DNA of 43,328 nucleotides from Mycolicibacterium flavescens (lineage in GTDB: Bacteria; Actinomycetota; Actinomycetes; Mycobacteriales; Mycobacteriaceae): the NCBI RefSeq assembly GCF_001722335.1, contig NZ_MIHA01000032.1, positions 1-43,328 on the forward strand, in the 5' to 3' direction. This document shows, piece by piece, positions 7,417 to 17,432 of the stretch; within the stretch, counting starts at the first letter, position 1, and every line of letters starts with the position of its first letter. The position numbers and the translations under genes are program-made. The notes below the pieces were generated by a model. That model searched no databases. It was not told the DNA's origin and saw only the letters and a list, made by a program, of their open reading frames with translations.

Positions 7417-8226
7417 GTGAAACGCTTTACGCTCCGTAACACGGTCGAAGCCTTCCCGACTGCGGCTGACGTCAAAGCGTTGAAACCGCTCAGCGTGATC
7501 GGCGGGCTCTACGCGATGACGCTGGACATGTTCGTCAGCATGGTGAAACCACCGTTCCAGGGGCGCGAGTATCTGCTTCAATGCTGGTTCGTGGCGCGGG
7601 TGTCCATGGTTCCCGCGCTGACGTTGTCGATTCCCCTCGTGGTCTTGACATCATTTACCTTCAACACGTTGCTCGGCGAATTCGGCGCCGCCGACTTCTC
7701 CGGTACCGGCGCAGCTTTGGGCGCGGTCAACCAGATCGGCCCCTTCGTCACCGTTCTCGTCGTCGCCGGTGCCGGCGCTTCGGCGATGTGCGCCGATCTG
7801 GGGTCGCGCACCATCCGCGAAGAAGTCGACGCGATGCGGGTCCTCGGCCTTGACCCGATCCACTCTCTCGTCGTCCCCAGGGTGCTGGCGACGACGACGG
7901 TCGCGGTGCTTCTGTCCGCCGTCGTGACCCTGACCGGCCTGGTGGGCGCTTTTCTGTTCTCGGTGTACTTCCAGCACGTGACACCCGGGTCCTTCGTCGC
8001 CAGCATGACGCTGCTCACCGGTCTCGGCGATGTCCTCGTGTCCCTCGTCAAGGCCACACTATTCGGTTTCGTGGCGGGTCTGATCGCCTGCTATCAGGGT
8101 TTGCGCGTGCAAAAAGGCGCGGCCGGCGTGGGTAACGCGGTCAACGAAACCGTTGTGATCGCGTTCTTGCTGCTGTTCGTCGTCAATGCCATCGTCACCG
8201 CGGTCGGATTCGAGGTCACGAAATGA
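7417..8226 (+). CDS. yrbEA: YrbE family permease A of the Mce transporter
   Basis: This 269 aa integral membrane protein is of the MlaE/YrbE family, one half of the ABC-type permease through which Mce systems move lipids or sterols across the inner membrane. Hydrophobic segments lie around residues 60-80, 100-130, 150-190, 205-225 and 245-265. The conserved cytoplasmic loop is GSRTIREEVDAMRVLGLDP, which contacts the ATPase. The start is GTG at 7417. It opens the operon after a 151 bp gap carrying inverted repeats and overlaps yrbEB by ATGA. The matching ATPase (MceG/Mkl) is not in the window; in mycobacteria it is typically encoded elsewhere. Confidence 0.95.
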   Translation: MKRFTLRNTVEAFPTAADVKALKPLSVIGGLYAMTLDMFVSMVKPPFQGREYLLQCWFVARVSMVPALTLSIPLVVLTSFTFNTLLGEFGAADFSGTGAALGAVNQIGPFVTVLVVAGAGASAMCADLGSRTIREEVDAMRVLGLDPIHSLVVPRVLATTTVAVLLSAVVTLTGLVGAFLFSVYFQHVTPGSFVASMTLLTGLGDVLVSLVKATLFGFVAGLIACYQGLRVQKGAAGVGNAVNETVVIAFLLLFVVNAIVTAVGFEVTK

Positions 8227-9080
8227 GCACAAGCGCGGTCTTAAGGCAAAGATATCCCCGCAGTGCTCGCGTTTTGAGTCAGTGGAGGGCCGGGTGGAGA
8301 GAGCTTGGCGAGCAGGCCCGCTTCTACGGTCAGTCGATCAGCTCGACCGTGCAGGCGGCCACGACCTACCGTGCCGAGGTGCTACGCCAGATCGCCGCGA
8401 TTGGTCTCGGCGCAGGATCCTTGGCGGTGGTGGGTGGCACAGTCGCTGTCGTCGCCTTCCTGAACTTGTCGACCAGCGCCGCTCTGGCGAGTCAGGCCTT
8501 CAACCAGATGTCGCAAGTCGGCGTGGAAGCGCTGGCCGGCTTCACGTCGGCGTTCGTCAACGTTCGGTTGGTCACCCCGGCCAGCTCGGCCTTCGCGTTC
8601 GCCGCCACGATCGGTGCTGGTACCACCGCGCAGCTCGGTGCGATGAAAATCAACGAGGAGGTCGACGCGCTCGCGGTGATGGGCATCCGGCCGATCGCCT
8701 ACCTAGCCTCAACTCGTCTGCTCGCCGGCGTGATCGTGGTCGTCCCGCTGTACTGCGTGGCCTTGTTGATGTCGTTCTTCGCGGTGCGGGTCATCACCAC
8801 CGCGTTCTATGGGCAGGGGTCCGGAGTGTTCGGCCATTACTTCGACACCTTTCTCAGTCCGCAAGCCGTGTTCTTCTCCTTCGCCGTCACGGTCGCCGCA
8901 GCGCTGGTGATCCTGCTGATCCACACGTACTACGGACTCAACGCCACTGGCGGTCCCGCCGGTGTGGGTGAGGCGGTCGGGCGCGCGACCCGGACGTCGC
9001 TGATCGCCTCGCAGATGGTGATTCTCTTGGTCACTCTGGCTCTCTACGGCCAGACCGGCACCTTCAACTACGCGGGGTGA
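8223..9080 (+). CDS. yrbEB: YrbE family permease B of the Mce transporter
   Basis: This second YrbE permease, 285 aa, completes the membrane dimer with YrbEA. After a polar N-terminus of about 50 residues come several transmembrane segments and the family loop GAMKINEEVDALAVMGIRP, the counterpart of the YrbEA ATPase-contact motif. The C-terminus AVGRATRTSLIASQMVILLVTLALYG is typical. The ATG overlaps the yrbEA stop by four bases, and its own stop overlaps the mceA start, so the three are translationally coupled. Confidence 0.95.
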   Translation: MSTSAVLRQRYPRSARVLSQWRAGWRELGEQARFYGQSISSTVQAATTYRAEVLRQIAAIGLGAGSLAVVGGTVAVVAFLNLSTSAALASQAFNQMSQVGVEALAGFTSAFVNVRLVTPASSAFAFAATIGAGTTAQLGAMKINEEVDALAVMGIRPIAYLASTRLLAGVIVVVPLYCVALLMSFFAVRVITTAFYGQGSGVFGHYFDTFLSPQAVFFSFAVTVAAALVILLIHTYYGLNATGGPAGVGEAVGRATRTSLIASQMVILLVTLALYGQTGTFNYAG

Positions 9081-10432
9081 GGCGCATGGCTGACGGTACG
9101 GGTGCTCGGCGGATCTCCCCCGGGTGGTGGGCGATGTTGCTGGTCACGGGCATCGTGGCGGCGGTGGTGCTGAGTCTGGCCATGTTCAACAGGACGTTCA
9201 CCCCGACCGTGCCGGTGACCCTGACAGCGGACCGCTCGGGTCTGGTGCTGGAGCCCAACTCGCGGGTCAAGATGCGCGGGGTGCAGATCGGCCGCGTCAG
9301 CGCGGTCACCGGCGGGGATGCCCCGCGCATCCAGCTGGCCATCCACCCCGACCAGATCCGACACATCCCGGCCAACGTCGAGGCACGCATCCAATCCGTG
9401 TCCTTGTTCGGGGCGAAGTACGTCGACCTTGTCTACCCACCCGACCCCAGCCCGCAGCGGCTGTCCGCGGGAGCAGTATTGACATCACAGAACACCGCCA
9501 CCGAGGTCAACACCGTGTTCCAAAATGTGGTGCAGCTGATCAAGACGATCGACCCGCTCAAGCTCAACGCCGTACTTAGCGCGCTCGCCGAAGGGGTGCG
9601 AGGACAAGGCGACAGGATCGGTGAAGCGATCACCGCGAGCAATCAAGTTCTACTTGAGCTGAATCCACGCACCGACACTGTGCGCGAGGACTTCCGCGCG
9701 CTCAAAGGTGTCAGCGACACTTACAGTGCGGCAGCCAAGGACATCATCGACACCGTAGCCGCGGCGACCACCACCAGCGCAACAATCACCAGCCACGCTC
9801 AGCAACTCGACACGCTGCTGCTCAACGTGGTGGGGCTATCCCGCAGCGGAATCGACCTGCTAGGCGCCAGCAAAGACAACCTGGTGAAAGCGGTCAACCT
9901 GCTGGAACCCACAACGAACTTGCTGATGAAGTACAACCCTATGCTCACCTGCTTGTTTGTTGGCGCCAAGACCACACTCGACAACGGCTATGCCGACATG
10001 CTCGGCGGAAACGGCAAGTCTCTCATCATGGACGCTGCGCTGCTGCTGGGAGACGATCCATACCGTTATCCGGACCATCGGCCCATCAACGCCGCTAAGG
10101 GCGGGGAAGGTGGTAAGCCCAGCTGCGGCTCGCTGCCCGACGTCGCCCAGGACTTCCCGGTGCGCCAGCTGATCGCCAATACCGGGTTCGGCACCGGACT
10201 AGATTGGCGACCCAATCCCGGCATCGGCTTCCCCGGGTACGCCAACTATTTCCCGGTGACTCGGGCGGTCCCCGAACCGCCGAGCATCCGTTACCCGGGC
10301 GGCCCAGCACCCGGACCGATGCCCTACCCCGGTGCACCGCCCTACGGCGCTCCCCAGTATGGCCCCGACGGAACGCCCCTCTATCCCGGTGTCCCGGTCC
10401 CGCCACCGCCCTCCGCAGGACCCACACCGTGA
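9077..10432 (+). CDS. mceA: Mce family protein A
   Basis: The 451 aa Mce protein has one N-terminal transmembrane anchor (WWAMLLVTGIVAAVVLSLAMF, about residues 17-37) followed by the MCE domain with RSGLVLEPNSRVKMRGVQIG, the block characteristic of the first Mce gene. A long helical region (about 140-300) follows, then a Pro/Gly-rich tail. Mce proteins assemble as a heterohexamer spanning the periplasm and guiding lipids to YrbE. The GTG at 9077 overlaps the yrbEB stop; an ATG at 9086 is an alternative. It is the first of six consecutive Mce genes. Confidence 0.94.
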   Translation: MRRMADGTGARRISPGWWAMLLVTGIVAAVVLSLAMFNRTFTPTVPVTLTADRSGLVLEPNSRVKMRGVQIGRVSAVTGGDAPRIQLAIHPDQIRHIPANVEARIQSVSLFGAKYVDLVYPPDPSPQRLSAGAVLTSQNTATEVNTVFQNVVQLIKTIDPLKLNAVLSALAEGVRGQGDRIGEAITASNQVLLELNPRTDTVREDFRALKGVSDTYSAAAKDIIDTVAAATTTSATITSHAQQLDTLLLNVVGLSRSGIDLLGASKDNLVKAVNLLEPTTNLLMKYNPMLTCLFVGAKTTLDNGYADMLGGNGKSLIMDAALLLGDDPYRYPDHRPINAAKGGEGGKPSCGSLPDVAQDFPVRQLIANTGFGTGLDWRPNPGIGFPGYANYFPVTRAVPEPPSIRYPGGPAPGPMPYPGAPPYGAPQYGPDGTPLYPGVPVPPPPSAGPTP

Positions 10433-10489
10433 CCGCCGGCCGCGCAGATCGTCGAAAAATACCTGTAAACGTCGGAGGGGAGCATCGCC

Positions 10490-11518
10490 GTGACCAATAA
10501 GATGTCGGCCGTCTTGTGGCGCCTCGGAATCTTCGTCGTCGTGTGCGCTCTGGGTGCCTTCGCCCTCATCGCCGTCTTCGCGCAGCTGCGCTTCGAGCGC
10601 GAACAGCGCTACACCGCTGTGTTCGCGAATGTCAGCGGACTGACGAGCGGCGACTTTGTCCGCATCGCCGGTGTCGAGGTCGGCAAGGTCAGAACCCTCG
10701 CTGTCCGGGATGATTCCACCGTGGCGGTCGAGTTCGGGGCCGACGACTCGGTGGTACTCACCGACGGCAGCCGCGCTGTCATCAAATACGACAACCTGAT
10801 CGGCGACCGTTACCTGGCGATCGAGGAAGGCGCGGGCGGAACCACGAAACTGCGGCCCGGCGACGCAATCCCGTTGGACCGCACCGCGCCGGCACTGGAT
10901 CTCGACGCCGTGATCGGGGGCTTCCGGCCTCTGCTGAACGCGCTAGACCCCACCCAAGTCAACACCCTCACCAGCCAGCTCATCGCAGCCTTTCAGGGGC
11001 AAGGCGCCACGATCGGTTCCATACTGGCTCAGACCGCAGCGCTAACGAACACCCTGGCCGACCGGGACGAGCTCATCGGGCAAACCATCGTCAACTTGAA
11101 CGTGGTGTTGGGATCGCTGGCCGGGCACAGCGACCAGTTCGGCAAGGCCATCGACTCACTGTCGCAGCTCGTGCACGGACTTCAAGCCCGTAAACAGGAC
11201 ATTAGCAACGGAGTGGCCTACGCCAACGAGGCCGCCCGCTCGATCGCCGACCTTCTCGCCCAAGCACGACCACCGCTGCAGAAAACGGTCCATGAAACCG
11301 ATCGCACCGCGACCGCTGTGCTCGCCGATCGCGACTACTTCGACAACCTCCTGAACACCCTGCCCGACACATATCGGGTAATGCTCCGGCAAGGTCTCTA
11401 CGGCAACTACTTCACCTTCTACCTGTGCGATCTGCTGCTGAAAGTCAATGGGAAGGGTGGGCAGCCGGTGTACATCAAACTGGTCGAACAATCCAGCGGT
11501 AGGTGCACGCCCCAATGA
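10490..11518 (+). CDS. mceB: Mce family protein B
   Basis: This Mce protein of 342 aa has an N-terminal hydrophobic anchor (LGIFVVVCALGAFALIAVFA, residues 11-30) and an MCE domain with YTAVFANVSGLTSGDFVRIAG. It ends in SSGRCTPQ, the short conserved tail seen in MceB proteins, and lacks the long proline-rich C-terminus of its neighbours. The start is GTG at 10490, with a strong GGAGGGG at 10474-10480. The 57 bp gap before it is the largest within the Mce gene run. Its stop overlaps mceC by ATGA. Confidence 0.94.
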   Translation: MTNKMSAVLWRLGIFVVVCALGAFALIAVFAQLRFEREQRYTAVFANVSGLTSGDFVRIAGVEVGKVRTLAVRDDSTVAVEFGADDSVVLTDGSRAVIKYDNLIGDRYLAIEEGAGGTTKLRPGDAIPLDRTAPALDLDAVIGGFRPLLNALDPTQVNTLTSQLIAAFQGQGATIGSILAQTAALTNTLADRDELIGQTIVNLNVVLGSLAGHSDQFGKAIDSLSQLVHGLQARKQDISNGVAYANEAARSIADLLAQARPPLQKTVHETDRTATAVLADRDYFDNLLNTLPDTYRVMLRQGLYGNYFTFYLCDLLLKVNGKGGQPVYIKLVEQSSGRCTPQ

Positions 11519-12843
11519 AGACCTTCAGCGAGCGCAACGTCATTGTCATCGGCGCCATCGGTGTCCTTCTCACCGCGGCTATCGTCGCTGGTGCGCTCAA
11601 CTACAACAAGCTGCCGTTCGTTTCCTCCGGCAAGAGCTATTCGGCGTATTTCGACGAGGCCGGCGGACTGACCACCGGCGCTCCGGTGCGGGTGTCGGGG
11701 GCTCCCGCCGGCCAAGTGCAGAGCATCACCCTCGACGGGCAGTGGGTACTGGTCACGTTCACGGTAGCCGACGGCATCCGGCTGGGCGACCGTACCGAGG
11801 CTGCGGTCAAGACGACCAGTGTGCTCGGCAATAAGGTCCTCGACCTAACCAGCCGCGGCGCCGGGACGCTTGCGGGCACCATCCCCGTTGAGCGGACCAC
11901 TTCGCCGTACCAGTTGCCGGACGCTATCGGAGACCTCACGACCACCATCAGCGGACTCGACACCGGCCAGCTGTCCGCTTCGCTGGCAGTGCTGTCCCAG
12001 ACCCTCCAAGACACCCCCGACGATCTGCGGTTCGCCGTCGCCGGGATCGCCCGCTTCTCGGAAACCCTCAACCAGCGCGACGCCCAGCTGCGCGACTTAC
12101 TGGCCAATGCCGCCAAGGCGACGACCGTCCTGGGCGAACGCAGCAACGACATCGTGCGGCTGATCTCCGACACCAACGCGGTGTTGGCGCAGCTGCGCAC
12201 CCAAAGCGCAGCGCTCGACGAGATCTCGACCAGCATCTCCGCGGTAAGTCGCCAACTCGCGGGCTTCATCGCCGAGAACAAGACAACACTCAAACCCGCC
12301 CTCGAGAAACTAAACGGGGTTCTCGCGATCCTCGACAACCGGAAAGCTCAGATCCAAGAATCCATCAAGGGTCTGGCCGCCTACGCGATGCAGTTCGGCG
12401 AGACTATCGCAGCCGGCCCCTTCTTCAACGCCTACCTCGCCAACCTCGTGCCCGGACAGTTCATCCAACCGTTCGTCGATGCGGCGTTCTCCGATCTCGG
12501 TCTGGATCCCAACGTGCTCTTACCTTCTGAGCGCACCGACCCTCAGGTGGGCCAGCCCGGCACCCCGGCGCTGCCGATTCCGTATCCGAGGACCGGCCAA
12601 GGGGGCGACCCCAAACTGACTCTGCCCGACGCGATCACCGGAAACCCGGGTGATCCCCGCTACCCGTATCGCGAATCGGTACCGGCCCCTCCGCGAGGTG
12701 GTCCCCCACCAGGTCCGCCGGCACCGCCACCACCCGATCAGCAGGCCCCGCAGCCGCCGACCCCAAGCCCGGTCGTCGTGCCGGCGCCCGACGAAGTCGC
12801 GCCGGGACCAACAGATTCCTCGATCCCCCAAGGCAGACGATGA
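11515..12843 (+). CDS. mceC: Mce family protein C
   Basis: This is a Mce protein of about 442 aa. An N-terminal transmembrane segment (VIVIGAIGVLLTAAIVAGAL) is followed by the MCE domain block YFDEAGGLTTGAPVRVSGAP, the helical region, and a strongly proline-rich tail (residues about 340-442). The ATG at 11515 overlaps the mceB stop; an in-frame GTG four codons upstream exists but is less likely. The proline-rich tail is usual for MceC and MceF and probably lies in the cell envelope. The gene overlaps mceD by ATGA. Confidence 0.94.
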   Translation: MKTFSERNVIVIGAIGVLLTAAIVAGALNYNKLPFVSSGKSYSAYFDEAGGLTTGAPVRVSGAPAGQVQSITLDGQWVLVTFTVADGIRLGDRTEAAVKTTSVLGNKVLDLTSRGAGTLAGTIPVERTTSPYQLPDAIGDLTTTISGLDTGQLSASLAVLSQTLQDTPDDLRFAVAGIARFSETLNQRDAQLRDLLANAAKATTVLGERSNDIVRLISDTNAVLAQLRTQSAALDEISTSISAVSRQLAGFIAENKTTLKPALEKLNGVLAILDNRKAQIQESIKGLAAYAMQFGETIAAGPFFNAYLANLVPGQFIQPFVDAAFSDLGLDPNVLLPSERTDPQVGQPGTPALPIPYPRTGQGGDPKLTLPDAITGNPGDPRYPYRESVPAPPRGGPPPGPPAPPPPDQQAPQPPTPSPVVVPAPDEVAPGPTDSSIPQGRR

Positions 12844-14180
12844 CGAACTCTCGGACCAAACTCGGATTGGCAATCATTTTGGTCAGCCTCGTCGTGGGCG
12901 GCGCGATTGCGGTGACACGCGCGGCACACGAGCTCGATCGTGTTCACGTCGTCGCCTACTTCGACAACAGCAACGGTGTGTTCGTCGGCGACGACGTCCG
13001 CATCAAGGGCGTCCGCGTCGGCAGGATCGAGGCCATCGAACCGCAACCCACACAGGTCAGAATCACCTTCTGGTTCGACGCGAAATACCCGGTGCCCGCC
13101 GACGCCAAAGCCGTGATCTTATCCCCGACACTGGTCACGTCCCGCGCCATCCAATTAACCCCGGGCTACACTGGTGGCCCGACGCTGCAGAACAACGCGA
13201 CCATCCCCCGGGCGCGCACCGCTGTTCCGGTGGAGTTCGACGAATTCCGCCAACAGCTCGAACGGCTGACCGCTTTGCTGCAGCCCACCGAGCCGGGCGA
13301 AGTGAGCACGCTGGGCTCCCTGGTGAACACCGCCGCCGACAACTTGCGCGGTCAGGGTCCGGCGATCCGCGACGCCATCATCAGGCTGTCCCAATCGGTG
13401 TCCGCGCTCGCCGATCACAGCCCGGACATCTTCACCAGCGTCAGAAACCTGTCGACACTGGTCTCGGCGCTGCAGGACAGCACCGTCCTGATACGTCAGC
13501 TGAATCAGAACCTTGCGTCGGTCACCGGGCTTTTGGCCAACGAGCCCACCGAAGTCGGGGACGCGGTGAAAAACCTCAATGACGTGGTGGGCGAGGTGAC
13601 CGCGTTCGTCGCCGCAAACCGCGACACGATCGGCGCCACCTCGGACAAGTTGACGTCGGTTTCACAGGCGCTGACAGACAGCACCGACGACATCGAACAG
13701 CTGCTGCACATCGCGCCGACGACGCTGTCCAACGCCGCCAACCTCTACCAGCCCGCCCAGGGCACGCTCACCGGAGCTCTTAATGTCGCCAACTTCTCCG
13801 ATCCGATCACCTTTTTGTGCGGCGCAGTGCAGGCCGCCTCGCGACTGAACAACGAGCAGTCGGCGAAATTATGTGTGCAGTACTTGGCGCCGATCATCAA
13901 GAACCGCCAATACAACTTCCCGCCGATCGGGGTCAACCCCTTCGTCGGTGCGACTGTTCGACCGAATGAAGTCACCTACAGCGAGGATTGGATGCGCCCG
14001 GACTACGTTCCGCCGCAGCCGACGCTGCCGGCCGCGACCGGCGCCGACCCGGACGCGCCGCCACCGCTTACCGGGCCAGCGCTGCCGGCCGAAGTGCCGA
14101 TTCCCGGCCCGTCGAATCGGCAGACCGACCCAGCCGCCGGGTTGCCCGGCATGATGATTCCAATCGGGGGCGGCTCATGA
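12840..14180 (+). CDS. mceD: Mce family protein D
   Basis: This 446 aa Mce protein has an N-terminal anchor (LGLAIILVSLVVGGAIAVT) and the MCE domain block VVAYFDNSNGVFVGDDVRIKG typical of MceD. The helical region runs to about residue 320. A segment with Cys residues (FLCGAVQAASRLNNEQSAKL) and a proline-rich tail follow. The start overlaps the mceC stop and the end overlaps mceE, both as ATGA. It is one subunit of the predicted six-protein lipid tunnel. Confidence 0.94.
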   Translation: MTNSRTKLGLAIILVSLVVGGAIAVTRAAHELDRVHVVAYFDNSNGVFVGDDVRIKGVRVGRIEAIEPQPTQVRITFWFDAKYPVPADAKAVILSPTLVTSRAIQLTPGYTGGPTLQNNATIPRARTAVPVEFDEFRQQLERLTALLQPTEPGEVSTLGSLVNTAADNLRGQGPAIRDAIIRLSQSVSALADHSPDIFTSVRNLSTLVSALQDSTVLIRQLNQNLASVTGLLANEPTEVGDAVKNLNDVVGEVTAFVAANRDTIGATSDKLTSVSQALTDSTDDIEQLLHIAPTTLSNAANLYQPAQGTLTGALNVANFSDPITFLCGAVQAASRLNNEQSAKLCVQYLAPIIKNRQYNFPPIGVNPFVGATVRPNEVTYSEDWMRPDYVPPQPTLPAATGADPDAPPPLTGPALPAEVPIPGPSNRQTDPAAGLPGMMIPIGGGS

Positions 14181-15316
14181 CATGCACGAGGCCTGCCCGC
14201 GCCGCCGCGGTGATCATGATCGCGCTGACCGTCGCCGGGCTGTCGGGATGCGGCTTTCGCGGGTTGAACTCCTTTCGGCTGCCCGGGACGCAAGGCCACG
14301 GGCAGGGCTCCTACACGATTCAGGCCGAAATGCCCGATGTCGAAACCCTTCAGCCGAACTCACGTGTCCGCGTGGGCGACGTCAATGTGGGCACCGTCAC
14401 GAAGATCGAGCGTCGAGGCTGGCATGCGCTGCTCACACTCGCACTCAACGGCGACGTCGACCTTCCCGCCAACTCGACCGTGTCGTTGGGTCAAACCAGC
14501 CTGCTGGGCTCACTGCACATCGAGTTGGCACCCCCCACCGATGTTCGTCCCGCGGGAAAACTCCGGGCCGGTTCACTGATCCCGTTGACCTCAGCTGGGG
14601 CTTACCCGTCTACCGAACAGACCCTGGCGTCGGTATCCCTCCTGCTCAACGGTGGCGGAGTGGGGCAAGTACAGGACATCACCACCGCCCTCACGTCTGC
14701 GCTGGGAGGCCGCGAAGCCGACTTCCGCAGCCTGCTTACACAATTGGACACCTTCACCGCGAACGTCAACGGTCAAATCGGCGACATCATCGCAGCCACC
14801 CAGAGCCTCAACGATCTGGTCGCCCAGTTCGCGGCGCAAAAGCCGATCATCGACAAGGCCCTGGAAACAATCCCCGACGCGCTGGCGGTTATCAACGCCG
14901 AACGCGATCAGCTGGTGGAGGCGGTCGACCAGCTCGGCAAATTCAGCGCGCTGGCCGCCGACACGGTCAACCAGTCCCAAGAGTCGTTGATCCAGATCCT
15001 GAACGACATGGGACCGGTACTGGAATCACTGGCTAACGCCGGCCCGGCGCTGACCCGGTCCCTGAACCTGTTCACCACGATTCCGTTCGTGAAAGACAAC
15101 CTGACCAAGTGGTGGCGCGGTGACTACGCCAACATCACCACGATCGTGGACCTGACTTTGAGTCGTATCGACGCGGGGCTGTTCACCGGTACCCGGTTCG
15201 AAGGGCACCTCACCGAACTGGAATTGCAGTGGGGCCGCACGATCGGGCAACTGCCCAGCCCCTACACCGCGCGAAACCCGTTGATCGTCCCCTACCGGCT
15301 GGATCAAGGACCGTAA
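14177..15316 (+). CDS. mceE: Mce family lipoprotein E (LprN-like)
   Basis: This Mce protein of about 379 aa replaces the transmembrane anchor with a lipoprotein signal peptide: a basic start, a hydrophobic core (AAAVIMIALTVAG) and a lipobox LSGC with the acylated Cys at residue 25. The MCE domain follows (MPDVETLQPNSRVRVGDVNVG). A lipoprotein in the fifth position is the rule in Mce operons. The ATG at 14177 overlaps the mceD stop; longer in-frame readings lie inside mceD and would bury the signal peptide. It meets mceF at TAATG. Confidence 0.94.
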   Translation: MTCTRPARAAAVIMIALTVAGLSGCGFRGLNSFRLPGTQGHGQGSYTIQAEMPDVETLQPNSRVRVGDVNVGTVTKIERRGWHALLTLALNGDVDLPANSTVSLGQTSLLGSLHIELAPPTDVRPAGKLRAGSLIPLTSAGAYPSTEQTLASVSLLLNGGGVGQVQDITTALTSALGGREADFRSLLTQLDTFTANVNGQIGDIIAATQSLNDLVAQFAAQKPIIDKALETIPDALAVINAERDQLVEAVDQLGKFSALAADTVNQSQESLIQILNDMGPVLESLANAGPALTRSLNLFTTIPFVKDNLTKWWRGDYANITTIVDLTLSRIDAGLFTGTRFEGHLTELELQWGRTIGQLPSPYTARNPLIVPYRLDQGP

Positions 15317-16770
15317 TGTACCTGAGCAAACGAGTCCGGCTGCAACTGGCCATCTTCGCCATGGTGACCGTGGTGGCCGGTGGAAGCATGGCCTTCGCCT
15401 ATCTTCGGCTGCCAAGCCTGCTCTTCGGTGTCGGCCGCTACCAAGTCACCATGAAGCTTCAGGACGCAGCAAGCCTGTACCGCGACGCCAACGTCACCTA
15501 CCGGGGCACAACGGTGGGCCGGGTCACAGACGTCCGCCTCAGCGACGCCGGGGTCGACGCCATGCTGTCGCTGCAATCGGACACCAAGATCCCAGCAGAC
15601 CTCGATGCCCACGTGGGCAGCCAGACCGCGGTCGGCGAGTTGTTCGTCGACCTCGTGCCGCGAAGCGGTGACGGTGCGCCGCTGAAGAACGGCGACGTCA
15701 TCCCGGCCGACCGCACCTCGGTGCCCCCCGACATCAACGCCTTGCTACGCGCGGTCAACACCGGTGTTCAGGCGATCCCCCGCGACAACCTCACGACGGT
15801 CATCGACGAGTCCTACACCGCTTTCGGCGGCCTGGGTCCCGACCTGGCCCGGCTGACCCGGGGCGCCACCACGCTGGCCATCGACACGCGCAACAACCTA
15901 CCCGCCCTGACCACCCTCATCGACGACGCCAAACCCATCCTCGACACCCAAACCGAAACCTCCGATTCCATCCAGACCTGGGCGAGCAACCTCGCTCAAG
16001 TCACCAATCAGCTGCAGCTGCAGGATGAATCGGTGCAGGGCTTACTGGTCAACGGACCCCCCGCCGCAGACCAGGTACGTCAGCTCTTCGAACGGGTACA
16101 GCCCACCCTGCCCATCCTGCTGGCCAATCTGGTCAGCCTCGGGCAGGTGGCGCTGACCTATCAACCCAACCTCGAGCAGATCCTCGCCCTGTATCCGATC
16201 GAGATCGCCGGCCTCCAGGGTGCCGCGCTGGCCAACCGGAACACCAAACAGGACTACAAAGGCCTGTTCCTGTCGTTCAACCTGAACCTCAATGTGCCCC
16301 CGCCATGCAGAACGGGATACCTACCTGCCCAACAACAACGCGCACCGTCTGAAGTGGATTATCCACCGAAGCCGCCAGGTGACTTGTACTGTCGGATCCC
16401 GCAGGAGTCCGGCCTCACGAACGTCCGCGGGGCCCGCAACCTGCCGTGTGTGACTCGGCCGGGGAAGCGCGCGCCGACGGTGAAGATGTGCGAGAGCGAC
16501 GAGAACTACGTACCGCTCAATGAGGGCACCAACTGGAAAGGTGATCCGAACGCGACGCTGTCCGGTCAGCCGGTTCCGCAGCCGCCGCCAGACCCGCCCC
16601 CCCCTGTGCCGGTGACCGCCCCGATTGCGGTCGCCGAGTACGACCCGAGCACCGGCAGCTACATCGGACCTGATGGCAAACAGTACAGGCAAGCGGATTT
16701 GGGCCAGAATGCTGCCGGGCAGCACACCTGGCAGGACATGCTGCTTCCGCCAAAGGACGGTGATCCGTGA
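15316..16770 (+). CDS. mceF: Mce family protein F
   Basis: The last of the six Mce proteins, about 484 aa. It has an N-terminal transmembrane segment (LQLAIFAMVTVVAGGSMAFA) and the MCE block LQDAASLYRDANVTYRGTTVG. A cysteine-containing C-terminal region follows, then a proline-rich stretch and a final IAVAEYDPSTGSYIGPDGKQ-type tail, which is characteristic of MceF. The ATG at 15316 shares one base with the mceE TAA stop. It overlaps the next gene by GTGA, so the associated membrane proteins are part of the same transcript. Confidence 0.94.
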   Translation: MYLSKRVRLQLAIFAMVTVVAGGSMAFAYLRLPSLLFGVGRYQVTMKLQDAASLYRDANVTYRGTTVGRVTDVRLSDAGVDAMLSLQSDTKIPADLDAHVGSQTAVGELFVDLVPRSGDGAPLKNGDVIPADRTSVPPDINALLRAVNTGVQAIPRDNLTTVIDESYTAFGGLGPDLARLTRGATTLAIDTRNNLPALTTLIDDAKPILDTQTETSDSIQTWASNLAQVTNQLQLQDESVQGLLVNGPPAADQVRQLFERVQPTLPILLANLVSLGQVALTYQPNLEQILALYPIEIAGLQGAALANRNTKQDYKGLFLSFNLNLNVPPPCRTGYLPAQQQRAPSEVDYPPKPPGDLYCRIPQESGLTNVRGARNLPCVTRPGKRAPTVKMCESDENYVPLNEGTNWKGDPNATLSGQPVPQPPPDPPPPVPVTAPIAVAEYDPSTGSYIGPDGKQYRQADLGQNAAGQHTWQDMLLPPKDGDP

Positions 16771-17432
16771 CCATCCACACCGCCGACGACCCCGCGGGCG
16801 ACGATCCCACACCGTGCTCGCCTGCCCCTGATGACACCCTCGATGTCGGCACCGACAAGGGCGCTGGCGGTGCGGGCGCCGACAGCGAGGACACCGAAGT
16901 CGTCGACGGCAAACGCCAGCGGGACACCTCTCGCGCCTGGCGCAACCGAATGCCGCCGCAGCGACTGGCGCTTGTGATGGGATCGGTAGCAGCCGTGACG
17001 ATGGGAGCACTGACCAGTTGGCTCGGCTTCCAGACCCACCAAGCGCATCAGGCCGCCGAACAACGTCAGCTATTCGTGCAGGTCGGACGGCAAGGCGCAC
17101 TGAATCTGACCACGATCGACTGGCAGCACGCCGACGTCGATGTCAAGCGCATTCTCGACTCGGCTATCGGCACGTTCTACGACGAGTTCTCCCAGCGGTC
17201 ACAGCCGTTCATCGACGTGGTCAACAAAGTAAAGTCGAAATCGGCGGGCACCATTACCGAGGCCGGCTTGGAATCGCATTCCCGTGACACGGCCCAGGTG
17301 CTGGTCGCGGTCAGCGTGAAGACCACTGTCGGCGATGGGCCAGAACAGGAACCCCGGTCATGGCGAATGCGCGTCACGGTGCAGAAAGTCGGCAACGATG
17401 CGAAGGTCGCCGACGTGGAGTTCGTGGTATGA
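16767..17432 (+). CDS. Mce-associated membrane protein (Mas), first copy
   Basis: The 221 aa protein has an acidic, disordered N-terminal part, one transmembrane helix (LALVMGSVAAVTMGALTSWLG, about residues 67-87) and an extracytoplasmic domain of the Mce-associated (VirB8/NTF2-like) type with NLTTIDWQHADVDVKRILDSA. Such proteins are always encoded directly after mceF and are thought to stabilise or assist the transporter. The start is GTG at 16767, overlapping the mceF stop. The gene overlaps the next Mas gene by ATGA-type coupling. Confidence 0.88.
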   Translation: MTIHTADDPAGDDPTPCSPAPDDTLDVGTDKGAGGAGADSEDTEVVDGKRQRDTSRAWRNRMPPQRLALVMGSVAAVTMGALTSWLGFQTHQAHQAAEQRQLFVQVGRQGALNLTTIDWQHADVDVKRILDSAIGTFYDEFSQRSQPFIDVVNKVKSKSAGTITEAGLESHSRDTAQVLVAVSVKTTVGDGPEQEPRSWRMRVTVQKVGNDAKVADVEFVV